Assembly: GCF_000372725.1 (NCBI RefSeq) | Contig: NW_005200128.1 | Location: 4,813 to 26,023 of the forward strand | Direction: 5' to 3' | Source of the DNA: Emiliania huxleyi CCMP1516 | Taxonomy: Eukaryota; Haptophyta; Isochrysidales; Noelaerhabdaceae | DNA length: 21,211 bases | Made by a program: the position numbers and the translations under genes | The notes under the pieces: generated by a model | What the model saw: only the letters and a program-made list of their open reading frames with translations | Told to the model about the DNA's origin: nothing | Databases searched by the model: none | Shown here: one piece after another, positions 1 to 7,053 of the stretch | How the letters are laid out: every line of letters starts with the position of its first letter | Numbering within the stretch: position 1 is the first letter of the stretch

Positions 1-2755
1 GAGACATGAGACCCTGGCTGTCAATATCAAATCCCCGACCTCGAAAAAGTAGTTTTTTTTCCTGCGAGAAGATGCGTCTGGCTTCAGCAGGTTGTTCGAG
101 TCCACTAATTTTGAATTGTTTAATCTTTTTGACGAATTGTGTAGAGTTCAATTTATCGAAACCAGGAAATCTGTGAAATTGCAAGAACTCGCACAAGCAC
201 TTCCATACAAAGTCTGCCGCCACGAAATAGCAGTGGCCAAAAGGTTGTCTCGGTTGGAAGGCAACTTTACCTCCGTCCCACGCAGCGTCATCCTTCCAAC
301 TCACCCCCCCGGTCACCCCCCCGTTCAGACTCTCAGCGTTGCGTTGTGTCTCTGGCAAAGATTCCACAAATTCGTACAAGAACCTCTTGAGAGGGTTGAT
401 TGTAATCTGGGAACAATGGTAAGCATTGTGGCGCGGCAAGTCATCCGGTGACGTCCAAGGCTTATCGCGCCTGTGATCTTCACTCTTCATATAATCACAA
501 ACACTCCGCAGGGCGTCGATGTTCTCAAAATGCTTGCCAAAAACATTATGCCAATCATTCCAATGTTGTTTTGCGTTAGCAGCTCTCGTCTGCTCAAGCG
601 TACATTCCTTTTTCTGCGGATCCACTTGAGTCATATACCTACCGTCGCCCTCAACACACAACAATCGCCGATTCGTGATATCTGCCATTAACTTAGCGAA
701 TACGTTGTCGTTATTAGTCAATGTAATGAAATTAACATAGTTCCGCACATTCGCCTTCTCCTTATACTTTGAGTTCAGCAAGACAGGGTCGTAGTCGGTG
801 ATCAGTTGCTTGAAAGCCTCGATTTGCTTATCCGCCCACTCACATTCCTCTTCTCCTTCCGAAACTTGTATGAGAAGCTTGTTAATGAGCGCCTCCCCAT
901 TGAAGTTACCAAAAAGGTCCCGCGCGGGGTCCCTCAAAACGGAAACGTGTATCTCTCCGATAAATTTTTTTGCCAAAGTCAATATCGTGGTCTTCCCGGT
1001 GCCAGGTAGGCCCTTGATGACCCATGCGAACAGTGCCTTGGAGCCAGGGAAGTGCAGCATGCGCCACCAATACTCATTCCACGTACGAATGGTTGCAGGG
1101 TCGTTATTCAGAAGCGAGTCTCGTAGATTCTTGTACAATTCAACAGCTTCTGGAATCTGAGTGTAAGTACCCTCCCAGGCGTCGCATGCGAGTCCCCGAA
1201 AGGTATTGTAGTAGTCCTGAGGAGGTTGTCCGACGTTAGCGCCAGAAGGCTGCCAGACCATTCCGCTGTAGTACAACTCGCGAATATTGGGATCCTTAAG
1301 AAAAGGCACATGGATAGGGACGTATCTATCACCAATTGGCATGCCATACTTGTCCAGTTTTGGGTTAGGGTCGATAACCAACTCGTGGCCCAAGCATTCC
1401 TTGAGGCGGGAGACCGTATACAAATCGTCGCGGCCGTGCACCTCTAGATCAGACAGCCGACATATAGGAGGTTGGACAATCCAATTTTCACGAATTTTTT
1501 TATATTTGAGTAGGTTCAGCTCCTTGCATTTTCTCTCATAAGTGGGCACTATCATATACTGATCAAATTCACTCTGAATGTCCGCAGAGATATGAAACGA
1601 TTTGGTCTTCCACGGCACAGGAATGCCGTACGTATGATTGCAAATTCCCTGCAGGAGTCTACAAAGTCGGTGTTGAGTTGGCAAATCCAGTGGCTCGGGC
1701 TCAGAATAGATGTCCTCGCCGGTAAGTTGGTCGTGCACAACAGTAGGCGTAGCGCACACGATAATCTCGTCGAATTTAGAGGCCACAAACGTATAGCCCT
1801 CCTTCTCGATATAATTCTTTGCAACGACCGTGACACGATCCTCAATAGACTGAAGTACGTGCGCGGTGAAAGACCCTCGCTCGTTGCCCTGCTTTTTGCT
1901 CTCTTGGCTAACAAGTGGCCAAAATTGTTTGTACGGTTCGAAATTTGCCAACGTCTCGCATAAGAAATTTTGCAGTCTCTTAGCATCCTCGTCAAAAGAG
2001 AACAGAAGAGGACTAATCTTATTCGCCAATTTAGCTTCATTGGAATACGACGGACTGGAAGATGAGAATAGGGTTCGGACGATAGCATGTTTGGGGCCCG
2101 AGAAATTCTTGGGTGGGAAATTTGAAATTTGATCGTGAAACGAATCTCGATTCTGAACGTACTGTTCAAAATGAGCGAGTGGGGGGTCTATTGGGTCGTG
2201 CAGACCCCCACTGCCCTTACTTACAAAAATAGCTGCGTGTATTTGTGCAGCCGACTGGTCGAACGATGTGGCGAAAGGAACGATGCATTTGACAAAGCAG
2301 TTGGGTAACTGTTGCAAAGTAGAACCGTATTGTCGCCCCCCCGCCGCGTGTTTGTGTTTGTACGACTTGTTCAACGAGTACAAACACGCCCTCGGGGCGC
2401 CGCCGGAATCCTCAAAGCTGACAGGCACGCCGACGTTTGCCTTGCAGACTTCCGTACGCACCCTCGCCAACGTCTGAATCCAATCGTTAAAAAATCGATT
2501 CTCAACAGCTTTGCGAGACTCTTTTTCACTAACCTCGCTTTCTGCAAAGGCCCGGTCAACTCTTTGTTTCAGTTTCTCGGTCGTCTCTGGGTCAGAGCGT
2601 ATGAGTGCGAGGATGTGCTTTGAGCTCATCGCTCGCACATTCCGTGCGTTTAACAACTCTAAGACGTCACCGAGAGGTTCCGGTGAGTCGGACACAAGCC
2701 TCTTGGGCCACGCACTGAAATCGGGCACCACCCCGTCGAGGTCCGTCTGATCCAT
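1..2755 (-). CDS. Superfamily 3 (D5-like) DNA helicase with N-terminal polymerase-like region, partial
   Basis: The frame is open from the ATG at 2755 to the left edge (918 residues, no stop), so the C-terminus is missing. A superfamily 3 AAA+ helicase core is visible. Walker A GLPGTGKTT is at about residues 582-590, a Walker B-like LLIQVSEGEE at 627-636, motif C VNFITLTNNDN at about 674-684, and an NRR arginine pair follows. Upstream, GSF at about 294 followed by an SIE and then FDEIIV at about 328 resembles the palm region of the transposon-viral polymerases that virophages and polinton-like viruses fuse to this helicase; this part is tentative. The family unwinds DNA for replication of viruses and large DNA transposons. 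The start is supported by a TATA-like motif 10 nt upstream and by the divergent gene at 2876. No introns are needed and base composition is less GC-rich than the host-like genes to the right. A D5-type primase-helicase of a giant virus is the main alternative. Confidence 0.9.
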   Translation of the reverse strand, partial: MDQTDLDGVVPDFSAWPKRLVSDSPEPLGDVLELLNARNVRAMSSKHILALIRSDPETTEKLKQRVDRAFAESEVSEKESRKAVENRFFNDWIQTLARVRTEVCKANVGVPVSFEDSGGAPRACLYSLNKSYKHKHAAGGRQYGSTLQQLPNCFVKCIVPFATSFDQSAAQIHAAIFVSKGSGGLHDPIDPPLAHFEQYVQNRDSFHDQISNFPPKNFSGPKHAIVRTLFSSSSPSYSNEAKLANKISPLLFSFDEDAKRLQNFLCETLANFEPYKQFWPLVSQESKKQGNERGSFTAHVLQSIEDRVTVVAKNYIEKEGYTFVASKFDEIIVCATPTVVHDQLTGEDIYSEPEPLDLPTQHRLCRLLQGICNHTYGIPVPWKTKSFHISADIQSEFDQYMIVPTYERKCKELNLLKYKKIRENWIVQPPICRLSDLEVHGRDDLYTVSRLKECLGHELVIDPNPKLDKYGMPIGDRYVPIHVPFLKDPNIRELYYSGMVWQPSGANVGQPPQDYYNTFRGLACDAWEGTYTQIPEAVELYKNLRDSLLNNDPATIRTWNEYWWRMLHFPGSKALFAWVIKGLPGTGKTTILTLAKKFIGEIHVSVLRDPARDLFGNFNGEALINKLLIQVSEGEEECEWADKQIEAFKQLITDYDPVLLNSKYKEKANVRNYVNFITLTNNDNVFAKLMADITNRRLLCVEGDGRYMTQVDPQKKECTLEQTRAANAKQHWNDWHNVFGKHFENIDALRSVCDYMKSEDHRRDKPWTSPDDLPRHNAYHCSQITINPLKRFLYEFVESLPETQRNAESLNGGVTGGVSWKDDAAWDGGKVAFQPRQPFGHCYFVAADFVWKCLCEFLQFHRFPGFDKLNSTQFVKKIKQFKISGLEQPAEARRIFSQEKKLLFRGRGFDIDSQGLMS

Positions 2756-2761
2756 TGTGGT

Positions 2762-2773
2762 CTCTTTATACCC
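2762..2773 (-). promoter_or_regulatory. TATA-like promoter motif of the helicase gene
   Basis: On the minus strand the sequence reads GGGTATAAAGAG, ending 6 nt before the helicase ATG. A run of eight T residues (minus strand) lies at 2787-2780. The same GGTATA core precedes the two other minus-strand genes of this segment. The short distance to the ATG implies either a very short leader or a virus-style promoter. Confidence 0.55.
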
Positions 2774-2787
2774 ACAAGGAAAAAAAA

Positions 2788-2871
2788 CTTAAGTTCGAAA
2801 CTTAAGTCTCAACCGACCCGCCTCAACCGATCCGCCTCAAAACTGCCAACCGATCCGCCTCAAGACTTAAG
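2788..2871. repeat. CTTAAG sites bracketing three direct repeats in a divergent promoter region
   Basis: CTTAAG occurs at 2788-2793, 2801-2806 and 2866-2871. Between the second and third lie three copies of CAACCGAYCCGCCTCAA at 2810-2826, 2824-2840 and 2847-2863; the first two overlap by three bases. The first two CTTAAG sites form an imperfect palindrome around TTCGAA. The array fills the gap between the divergent helicase and zinc-binding genes, so an operator or origin role is plausible but not shown. Confidence 0.7.
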
Positions 2872-2875
2872 TTTG

Positions 2876-3883
2876 ATGGCTGACCAGCGCCGCCTGTGTA
2901 GCACATGCGTGAGCACTGGCCACCCGCTAGGCAAGTATCCGGGAGTGGACTTTAACTACGCACGCAAAGGTGGGACCGAATGTAACACATGCCAATCCTA
3001 CAAGCGGAGGATGGAGAAAAAGGGGCAGAACATTGAGCGCCCAACATGCGTAGACTGCGAGCGCAATGGAGGCCCGCTCAACAACTCCGGCGCCCCCAAG
3101 AACGACGCACGGGTTGGCGGGAAAGACTGCAATTCGTGCAAGATGTTCAAGCAGCGCCAGCGCGCACGTCAGAAACGTGGGCCCCCCTCGGGCGCAACCC
3201 CGCCGCCGCCGACCCTGCCACACCCTGTGCAGGGCCCGCCGCCAGCCCCGTCGGCGGCGGGCCCTAAGCGCACCCGCACCACTGACCCCGAGGAGGGCCG
3301 CGCCTCGAAGGCGGCGCGGACGGTGGAGGCGGCGCGGCAGGCGGTGGTGGCGCGGCAGGCGGTGGAGGCGGCGGCAGAGGCGGAGGCGCGGCAGGCGGCG
3401 GTGGCGGCGCGGACTGCGGCACAGGCGACGCTTCGCGCCCCGGACCCGGCAGTGACACCGCCCCCGCCGCAGCCGGAAGCATCGACGCGCGGCAGCTCCG
3501 CCTCCTCCGATGACGGCTTCGGAGGCGGCTTCGGAGGCGACCAGTCCCCCTCTCGACACTCTCCCTCCGACCCCGAGGAAGGCCCCGGAGGCGGCTTCGG
3601 AGGCGGCTTAGACGAGGTGGCGGAGGCAGCAGAGGAGGGGGAGGTCGTAGAGGAGGTGGCTGAGGCGGAGGCGGAGGCGTGGGCAACGGCGGTGGAGGCA
3701 GCGCGGACGGCGGCGGCGGTGGAGGCGCGGGCAGCGGCCGAGGGGCGCGGCCGAGGCGCGGGGGGCGGCGGGGGCGGGCGGGGCTGGCGGGGCAGGCACA
3801 GGGGAGGGCGAGAGGGCGGCCGAGGGGGTGGCTGCGCCGCCCTCTGCTCCCGCGCCCGTGCAGAGCGGCGTCGGAGAGCGTGA
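2876..3883 (+). CDS. Protein with two tandem CxxC-CxxC putative zinc-binding modules and a low-complexity tail
   Basis: The ATG at 2876 is preferred over an in-frame TTG at 2873. The N-terminus carries two copies of one module: C8xxC11 then C36xxC39, and C58xxC61 then C85xxC88. The loops are 24 and 23 residues and contain a matching GG-x-[ED]-C-N-x-C segment, each module followed by a basic stretch (KRRMEKK; KQRQRARQK). This suggests tandem zinc-binding folds that could bind DNA or RNA; the family is not recognised. After about residue 100 the protein becomes Ala/Pro/Gly/Glu-rich with microsatellite-like GGCGGAGGC DNA. The frame ends at 3883, but a better-looking continuation lies in another frame up to 4214, so the terminus is doubtful. 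The gene is divergent from the helicase and convergent with the membrane-protein gene. Confidence 0.6.
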   Translation: MADQRRLCSTCVSTGHPLGKYPGVDFNYARKGGTECNTCQSYKRRMEKKGQNIERPTCVDCERNGGPLNNSGAPKNDARVGGKDCNSCKMFKQRQRARQKRGPPSGATPPPPTLPHPVQGPPPAPSAAGPKRTRTTDPEEGRASKAARTVEAARQAVVARQAVEAAAEAEARQAAVAARTAAQATLRAPDPAVTPPPPQPEASTRGSSASSDDGFGGGFGGDQSPSRHSPSDPEEGPGGGFGGGLDEVAEAAEEGEVVEEVAEAEAEAWATAVEAARTAAAVEARAAAEGRGRGAGGGGGGRGWRGRHRGGREGGRGGGCAALCSRARAERRRRA

Positions 3884-4214
3884 GCGGCGGCAGCGCAAGG
3901 CGCCGTCACGCTGGGCCGCCGACCCGCTCTCTGTCCTCAACCTCGGGGGGAGGCTGCCTGAGCTTGAGCAAGCCCGCGCCAGGGGCGCCACAGCGCCTCC
4001 GCCGCCCGCCTCCGAGTCCTCGCCGGCGGCCAGTCGCTTCCCCGCCCTGGCCCCGACCCCGCTGCTGCCGCAGCAACTTTGCGCACCGGCCGACGCCGAC
4101 GCAGCGACGGCTGAACCGGCGTCGGCGACGAAGGCGCCGGCGCCAGCGGGCCTCCTCCCTCGCTGCTCGAAGCGCGGCTCGCAGCCTGTGGTGCGGCTCG
4201 AGGCGGGACGGTAG
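3750..4214 (+). other. Possible frame-shifted C-terminal continuation of the zinc-module gene
   Basis: The reading frame that is out of register with the upstream gene is open from 3651 to the stop at 4212-4214. From roughly 3750 it gives an Ala/Gly-rich stretch followed by less repetitive sequence (for example RKAPSRWAADPLSVLNLGGR). It has no convincing start of its own. The simplest readings are one frame change within the GC-rich repeat around 3740-3780 (sequencing error, real mutation or programmed shift) or a small intron. I cannot choose between them. Confidence 0.4.
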
Positions 4215-4318
4215 GTACGAGGGTAGTTGGTCGTGTGTGGTCGTCGGGGCCTCGTGCCAAATATCGTGTGTCCAGTGGTCATGGAGAGAGGTGATGAGGC
4301 CGCGCTCAGTGGTCATTC

Positions 4319-5350
4319 TCATTCGTCAGCAAATTCGTCAACAGTGTCACCATTGCACGAGAACGCTGAACTGTTGTTTCTCGCCCCTCGTCCAGCCGAA
4401 CTGCCTGTGTGAATACTGCACTTGTCATCCTCACCTCCTTCCTTGGAGTCGTCGTCAGACGCCAATGGCGGTCCGTTATAACTCGCAAGATGTCTTTCAT
4501 TTTCCGCAAGAGGAGGGTCTACCTCTGGGCGTGTGGCCGTGTGTCTGACCGCACGTGATCTTGCGCGATCGTCGCCACCCTCTATGTACATGGAAATTGT
4601 ATCAGGGTCGTTTTCGTCCTCCACAGTTGTAGAAGCGGAAGCATGCATGCGCGAGCTGCCGGCGGGAGCGGCGGCGGGAGCGGTGGGGGGCGAGGCTGTG
4701 GCGGCTGTCCCTGCAGGCCTCACTGAGGCGGCAGGCATTGCTATGCTTTGCACCGCCGCCAACCTCCCTTGATTCTTCTCCATTTCATCCAGCCGGCCTT
4801 TTTGGTTGGCAGCCAGGCGCTCAGCAGCATGAGCTTGAAGTTCTAAGTCTTTGAGCTGCGAGTTGAGGTTGTAGTTTTCGACCTGTGCGGCCTCCAACTT
4901 GCTCTTCAGAGGAACGAGATCTTTGAGCTCCACATCTTTAGACGCTACCTCTCTTTTGAGAGCAAGACATTCAGCCTTCAAGTCAATAATTTCTTTATCT
5001 TTGCTTGTGTTGCTACAAACAAACCTGTCGCGCTCCTTTTCTGTATTTCGGAGCATTTCTCTTAATTTCGAGTCTGTGGGAGGGAGTATTGGCTTCCACG
5101 GCCAACCATACCGACTTACGTAGTAATAACCACCCATCACCACCAACACCACGCCGACCACCACCAACACAATCAGCACTACCTTCCACCACTCCATACT
5201 CGCAGACTTGTCAGGGGAGGGGGGCTCCTTGCGGGGCCTGGCTTGTGAGTTTGTGGCGACAGTGGACTCTTGGTCTTGCTCAAGTTTGCGACTCTCGTGC
5301 ATTGCTTGTAGTTGGACACCATACACACCCTGTGTATCCATTTGATCCAT
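4319..5350 (-). CDS. Single-span membrane protein with coiled coil and disordered acidic tail
   Basis: The protein has 343 residues. About 50 polar N-terminal residues precede one strong transmembrane segment at about residues 54-77 (VVLIVLVVVGVVLVVMGGYY). A charged, heptad-like region at about 95-195, rich in Lys, Glu and Leu, is probably a coiled coil. The remainder is Ala/Pro/Ser-rich and then acidic, ending DEFADE. No signal peptide is evident, so an Nout or Ncyt topology cannot be fixed. The start at 5350 abuts a TATATAA motif; an in-frame ATG at 5341 is equally possible. It lies 27 nt downstream of the stop of the next minus-strand gene, as in a compact viral genome. A virion membrane or cell-attachment role is possible, but no family is recognised. 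Confidence 0.75.
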   Translation of the reverse strand: MDQMDTQGVYGVQLQAMHESRKLEQDQESTVATNSQARPRKEPPSPDKSASMEWWKVVLIVLVVVGVVLVVMGGYYYVSRYGWPWKPILPPTDSKLREMLRNTEKERDRFVCSNTSKDKEIIDLKAECLALKREVASKDVELKDLVPLKSKLEAAQVENYNLNSQLKDLELQAHAAERLAANQKGRLDEMEKNQGRLAAVQSIAMPAASVRPAGTAATASPPTAPAAAPAGSSRMHASASTTVEDENDPDTISMYIEGGDDRARSRAVRHTATRPEVDPPLAENERHLASYNGPPLASDDDSKEGGEDDKCSIHTGSSAGRGARNNSSAFSCNGDTVDEFADE

Positions 5351-5359
5351 TTATATACC
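5351..5359 (-). promoter_or_regulatory. TATA-like motif directly adjoining the membrane-protein start
   Basis: The minus strand reads GGTATATAAATGG, with the TATATAA immediately followed by the ATG at 5350. The TAAATG overlap resembles the late initiator element known from poxviruses. It matches the GGTATA core before the other two minus-strand genes of the segment. Confidence 0.5.
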
Positions 5360-5377
5360 TTTAAAAAAAATGCAGTA

Positions 5378-6367
5378 TTACGTGCGGAAAGACCTGCGTG
5401 GGATGAGGGAGCGGATGCACTCCATTCGACTTCTCTTTCTCTTCGCAAACCACGCGTCTCCCTCGTCGATTTCCGATATTCTCTTTTCCTTTACTTCAAT
5501 GAGTTCGAGACGACGCGCGCTCTGACTGAGGCTGTCCTCCAAACGTAGAGAGCCGAGACTGCTATTAGGACGGTCTCTTGTGATATTTAAGAAGACGAAG
5601 AAAGCAACCACAATATCGAGGTGTGCACAAAAAGAGGCAATTGAATGTTTCGTGTCGCCAGGGCTTTTACATTTGGCTATGCTCTCGCCTCGTTTCTCCA
5701 TTTCCACAGCGATTCCTTTCATCTTGCTCCAGATCCTGCAGAGCTTTACATTGAGACCTACAAAAGGCTCTTTCGAGCTTGTGGGATCAACTGTTTTGGC
5801 GGGAGGAAGTAGGATGTCATACGTGTTGCGATCGAATAGGGGATACGTGAAGCGCGAGACTGGATCCTTCGAAGCCGCATCTCTTAGACGATTGAAGTGC
5901 CATGCGATTTTATTACTCGGTCGCCCTGTCCGCTGAATTGGATTAGACGACGCTGCGGAAGCTCGTGAACTGATTCTGGATGATACCCCCCCCCGAATGT
6001 GGCCGAGTCTCTTCGCCGCACAGTTTAATTCGATGTAACCTTGCTGAAATCGAAGTCTACCGAGGGCGACGACGTTTTTTGTGATCTCATTTACCAAATT
6101 CTCTTTCGCAGCTCCGTTTTTGAGATTTGAGAGACGCAGAATAGACTCTATGAGGTTGCACAGTTGTGTCGCCTGCTCGTCACTGATCTTTTTTAATTTT
6201 ATCTTGTCAGACTCTGGATCGCCAGTGAGTTTTTTCCGCGAATCCTCTGGCAAATTCGAGAAAGCTCGACGAGCGAATTCTTCATCGAAAATTCTCGGGA
6301 TGTAATTGAGCTGCTTCTCCCATCCGAGTTTCGGACACCTCAACTGATGACCCGTCGTCATGTTCAT
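5378..6367 (-). CDS. Hypothetical protein of the virus-like segment
   Basis: The protein has about 329 residues from the ATG at 6367. A second ATG is two codons later at 6361. The frame is open up to 6463, but that extension encodes the GC-rich repeat array (Gly-Pro-Glu-Ala units) and lies across the TATA-like motif, so I reject the longer start. The sequence is basic and helix-rich, with a central Ser/Arg-rich stretch at about residues 145-175 and a short hydrophobic patch near residue 250 (VVAFFVFLNI). The C-terminus is strongly basic (KRKRSR, RRSFRT). I recognise no domain. Size and basic charge would fit a structural or nucleic-acid-binding protein, which is inference only. It is colinear with and 27 nt upstream of the membrane-protein gene. 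Confidence 0.7.
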   Translation of the reverse strand: MNMTTGHQLRCPKLGWEKQLNYIPRIFDEEFARRAFSNLPEDSRKKLTGDPESDKIKLKKISDEQATQLCNLIESILRLSNLKNGAAKENLVNEITKNVVALGRLRFQQGYIELNCAAKRLGHIRGGVSSRISSRASAASSNPIQRTGRPSNKIAWHFNRLRDAASKDPVSRFTYPLFDRNTYDILLPPAKTVDPTSSKEPFVGLNVKLCRIWSKMKGIAVEMEKRGESIAKCKSPGDTKHSIASFCAHLDIVVAFFVFLNITRDRPNSSLGSLRLEDSLSQSARRLELIEVKEKRISEIDEGDAWFAKRKRSRMECIRSLIPRRSFRT

Positions 6368-6380
6368 ATTTTTTTCAATG

Positions 6381-6748
6381 GCCTCGGGCCCCCCGGCTTT
6401 TATACCTAGGGGAAATATTTTTTTTTTGGCCTCGGGCCCCCGGGTCTTGTGTATCACTTGCACAAAAGTAGGCCTCGGGCCCCCGGTGCCTCGGGCCCCC
6501 GGGCCCCCGGTGTCTCAGATCGCGACCCGAGGCACCGGGGACCCGGGGGCCCGAGGCCACCGTGGCCTCGGGCCCCTGAATTTCCACTCGAAAACCCGAG
6601 GCCAAATCGCGAAAACCCGAGGCCAACCCGAGGCCGGCCTCGGGTTTTCGCGATTTGGCCTCGAGTTTTCGCGCCGAAACCCGAGGCCAAATTGCGAATA
6701 CCCGAGGCCGGCCTCGGGTTTTCGCAATTTGGCCTCGGGTCTTTGCGC
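6381..6748. repeat. GGCCTCGGG/CCCGAGGCC array forming three consecutive inverted repeats
   Basis: Many copies of a 9-mer and its complement build three large hairpins. Hairpin 1 pairs about 6484-6516 with 6526-6563. Hairpin 2 pairs 6587-6624 with 6636-6673 across an 11-nt spacer, with about 35 of 38 positions matching. Hairpin 3 pairs 6671-6709 with 6710-6748 with no spacer, about 35 of 39 matching. Arms 2 and 3 share the layout GGCCTCGGG-TTTTCGC-(A/G)ATTT-GGCCTCG, so one is a diverged copy of the other. The array sits just upstream of the last virus-like gene, where base composition changes. All open frames through it are by-products of the repeat. Confidence 0.9.
6398..6406 (-). promoter_or_regulatory. 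TATA-like motif upstream of the hypothetical gene
   Basis: The minus strand reads GGTATAAAA, about 37 nt before the ATG at 6367. The spacing is closer to that of a classical TATA box than at the other two genes. A/T-rich sequence (6413-6430) lies just upstream, before the GC-rich repeat array. Confidence 0.55.
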
Positions 6749-7053
6749 CGCGCGGGTCGCGGCGCCACAACCTCAATGACCAAGTGGCGCAGTGCGCGTG
6801 GGAATGGCCGCGAGCACGGCAAGGGGACACACCCCCTCAAGGAGGCTGCGAATTCTGCGAGATTCACAGACTAAAAAACTCATTCCTGCCCGACTCAAGA
6901 GAAAGAGGGGATTTCCTGGCCGCCGACAGTCACTACGGCTGTATAAAACACGTGTACACAACCAACGTACGACGCATTTCACATGCTTACACAAGCAACG
7001 TACGGCTCACTCACATGCTTACGACTACTCTGTCACGTACAACAGGGATTTGT
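6749..7053. other. Intergenic stretch with a two-copy 32-33 bp tandem repeat
   Basis: No gene is supported between the hairpin array and the stop of the RuvC-type gene. A tandem repeat at 6958-6990 and 6991-7022 shares CAACGTACG and CACATGCTTAC blocks. It may lie in the 3' untranslated region of the RuvC-type gene. A GTATAAAA at about 6941 on the plus strand has no gene behind it. Confidence 0.6.

Noticed and set aside
88..102. GTTCGAGTCC resembling a tRNA T-loop
   Set aside because: It lies in the coding frame of the helicase and no cloverleaf can be formed around it. No tRNA or rRNA was found elsewhere.
3169..4322. Long minus-strand frames rich in Pro, Arg and Ala opposite the zinc-module gene
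   Set aside because: They mirror GC-rich plus-strand repeats and have no domain or start context.
6371..6463. Upstream start at 6463 for the hypothetical protein of the virus-like segment
   Set aside because: The extra 32 residues derive from the GC repeat and overlap the TATA-like motif.
6375..6874. Long Gly/Pro/Arg-rich frames on both strands over the hairpin array
   Set aside because: They are translations of GGCCTCGGG repeats in every frame and include the inferred promoter of the 6367 gene.
6941..6948. Plus-strand GTATAAAA as a promoter
   Set aside because: No plus-strand gene follows it; it lies near the 3' end of a minus-strand gene.
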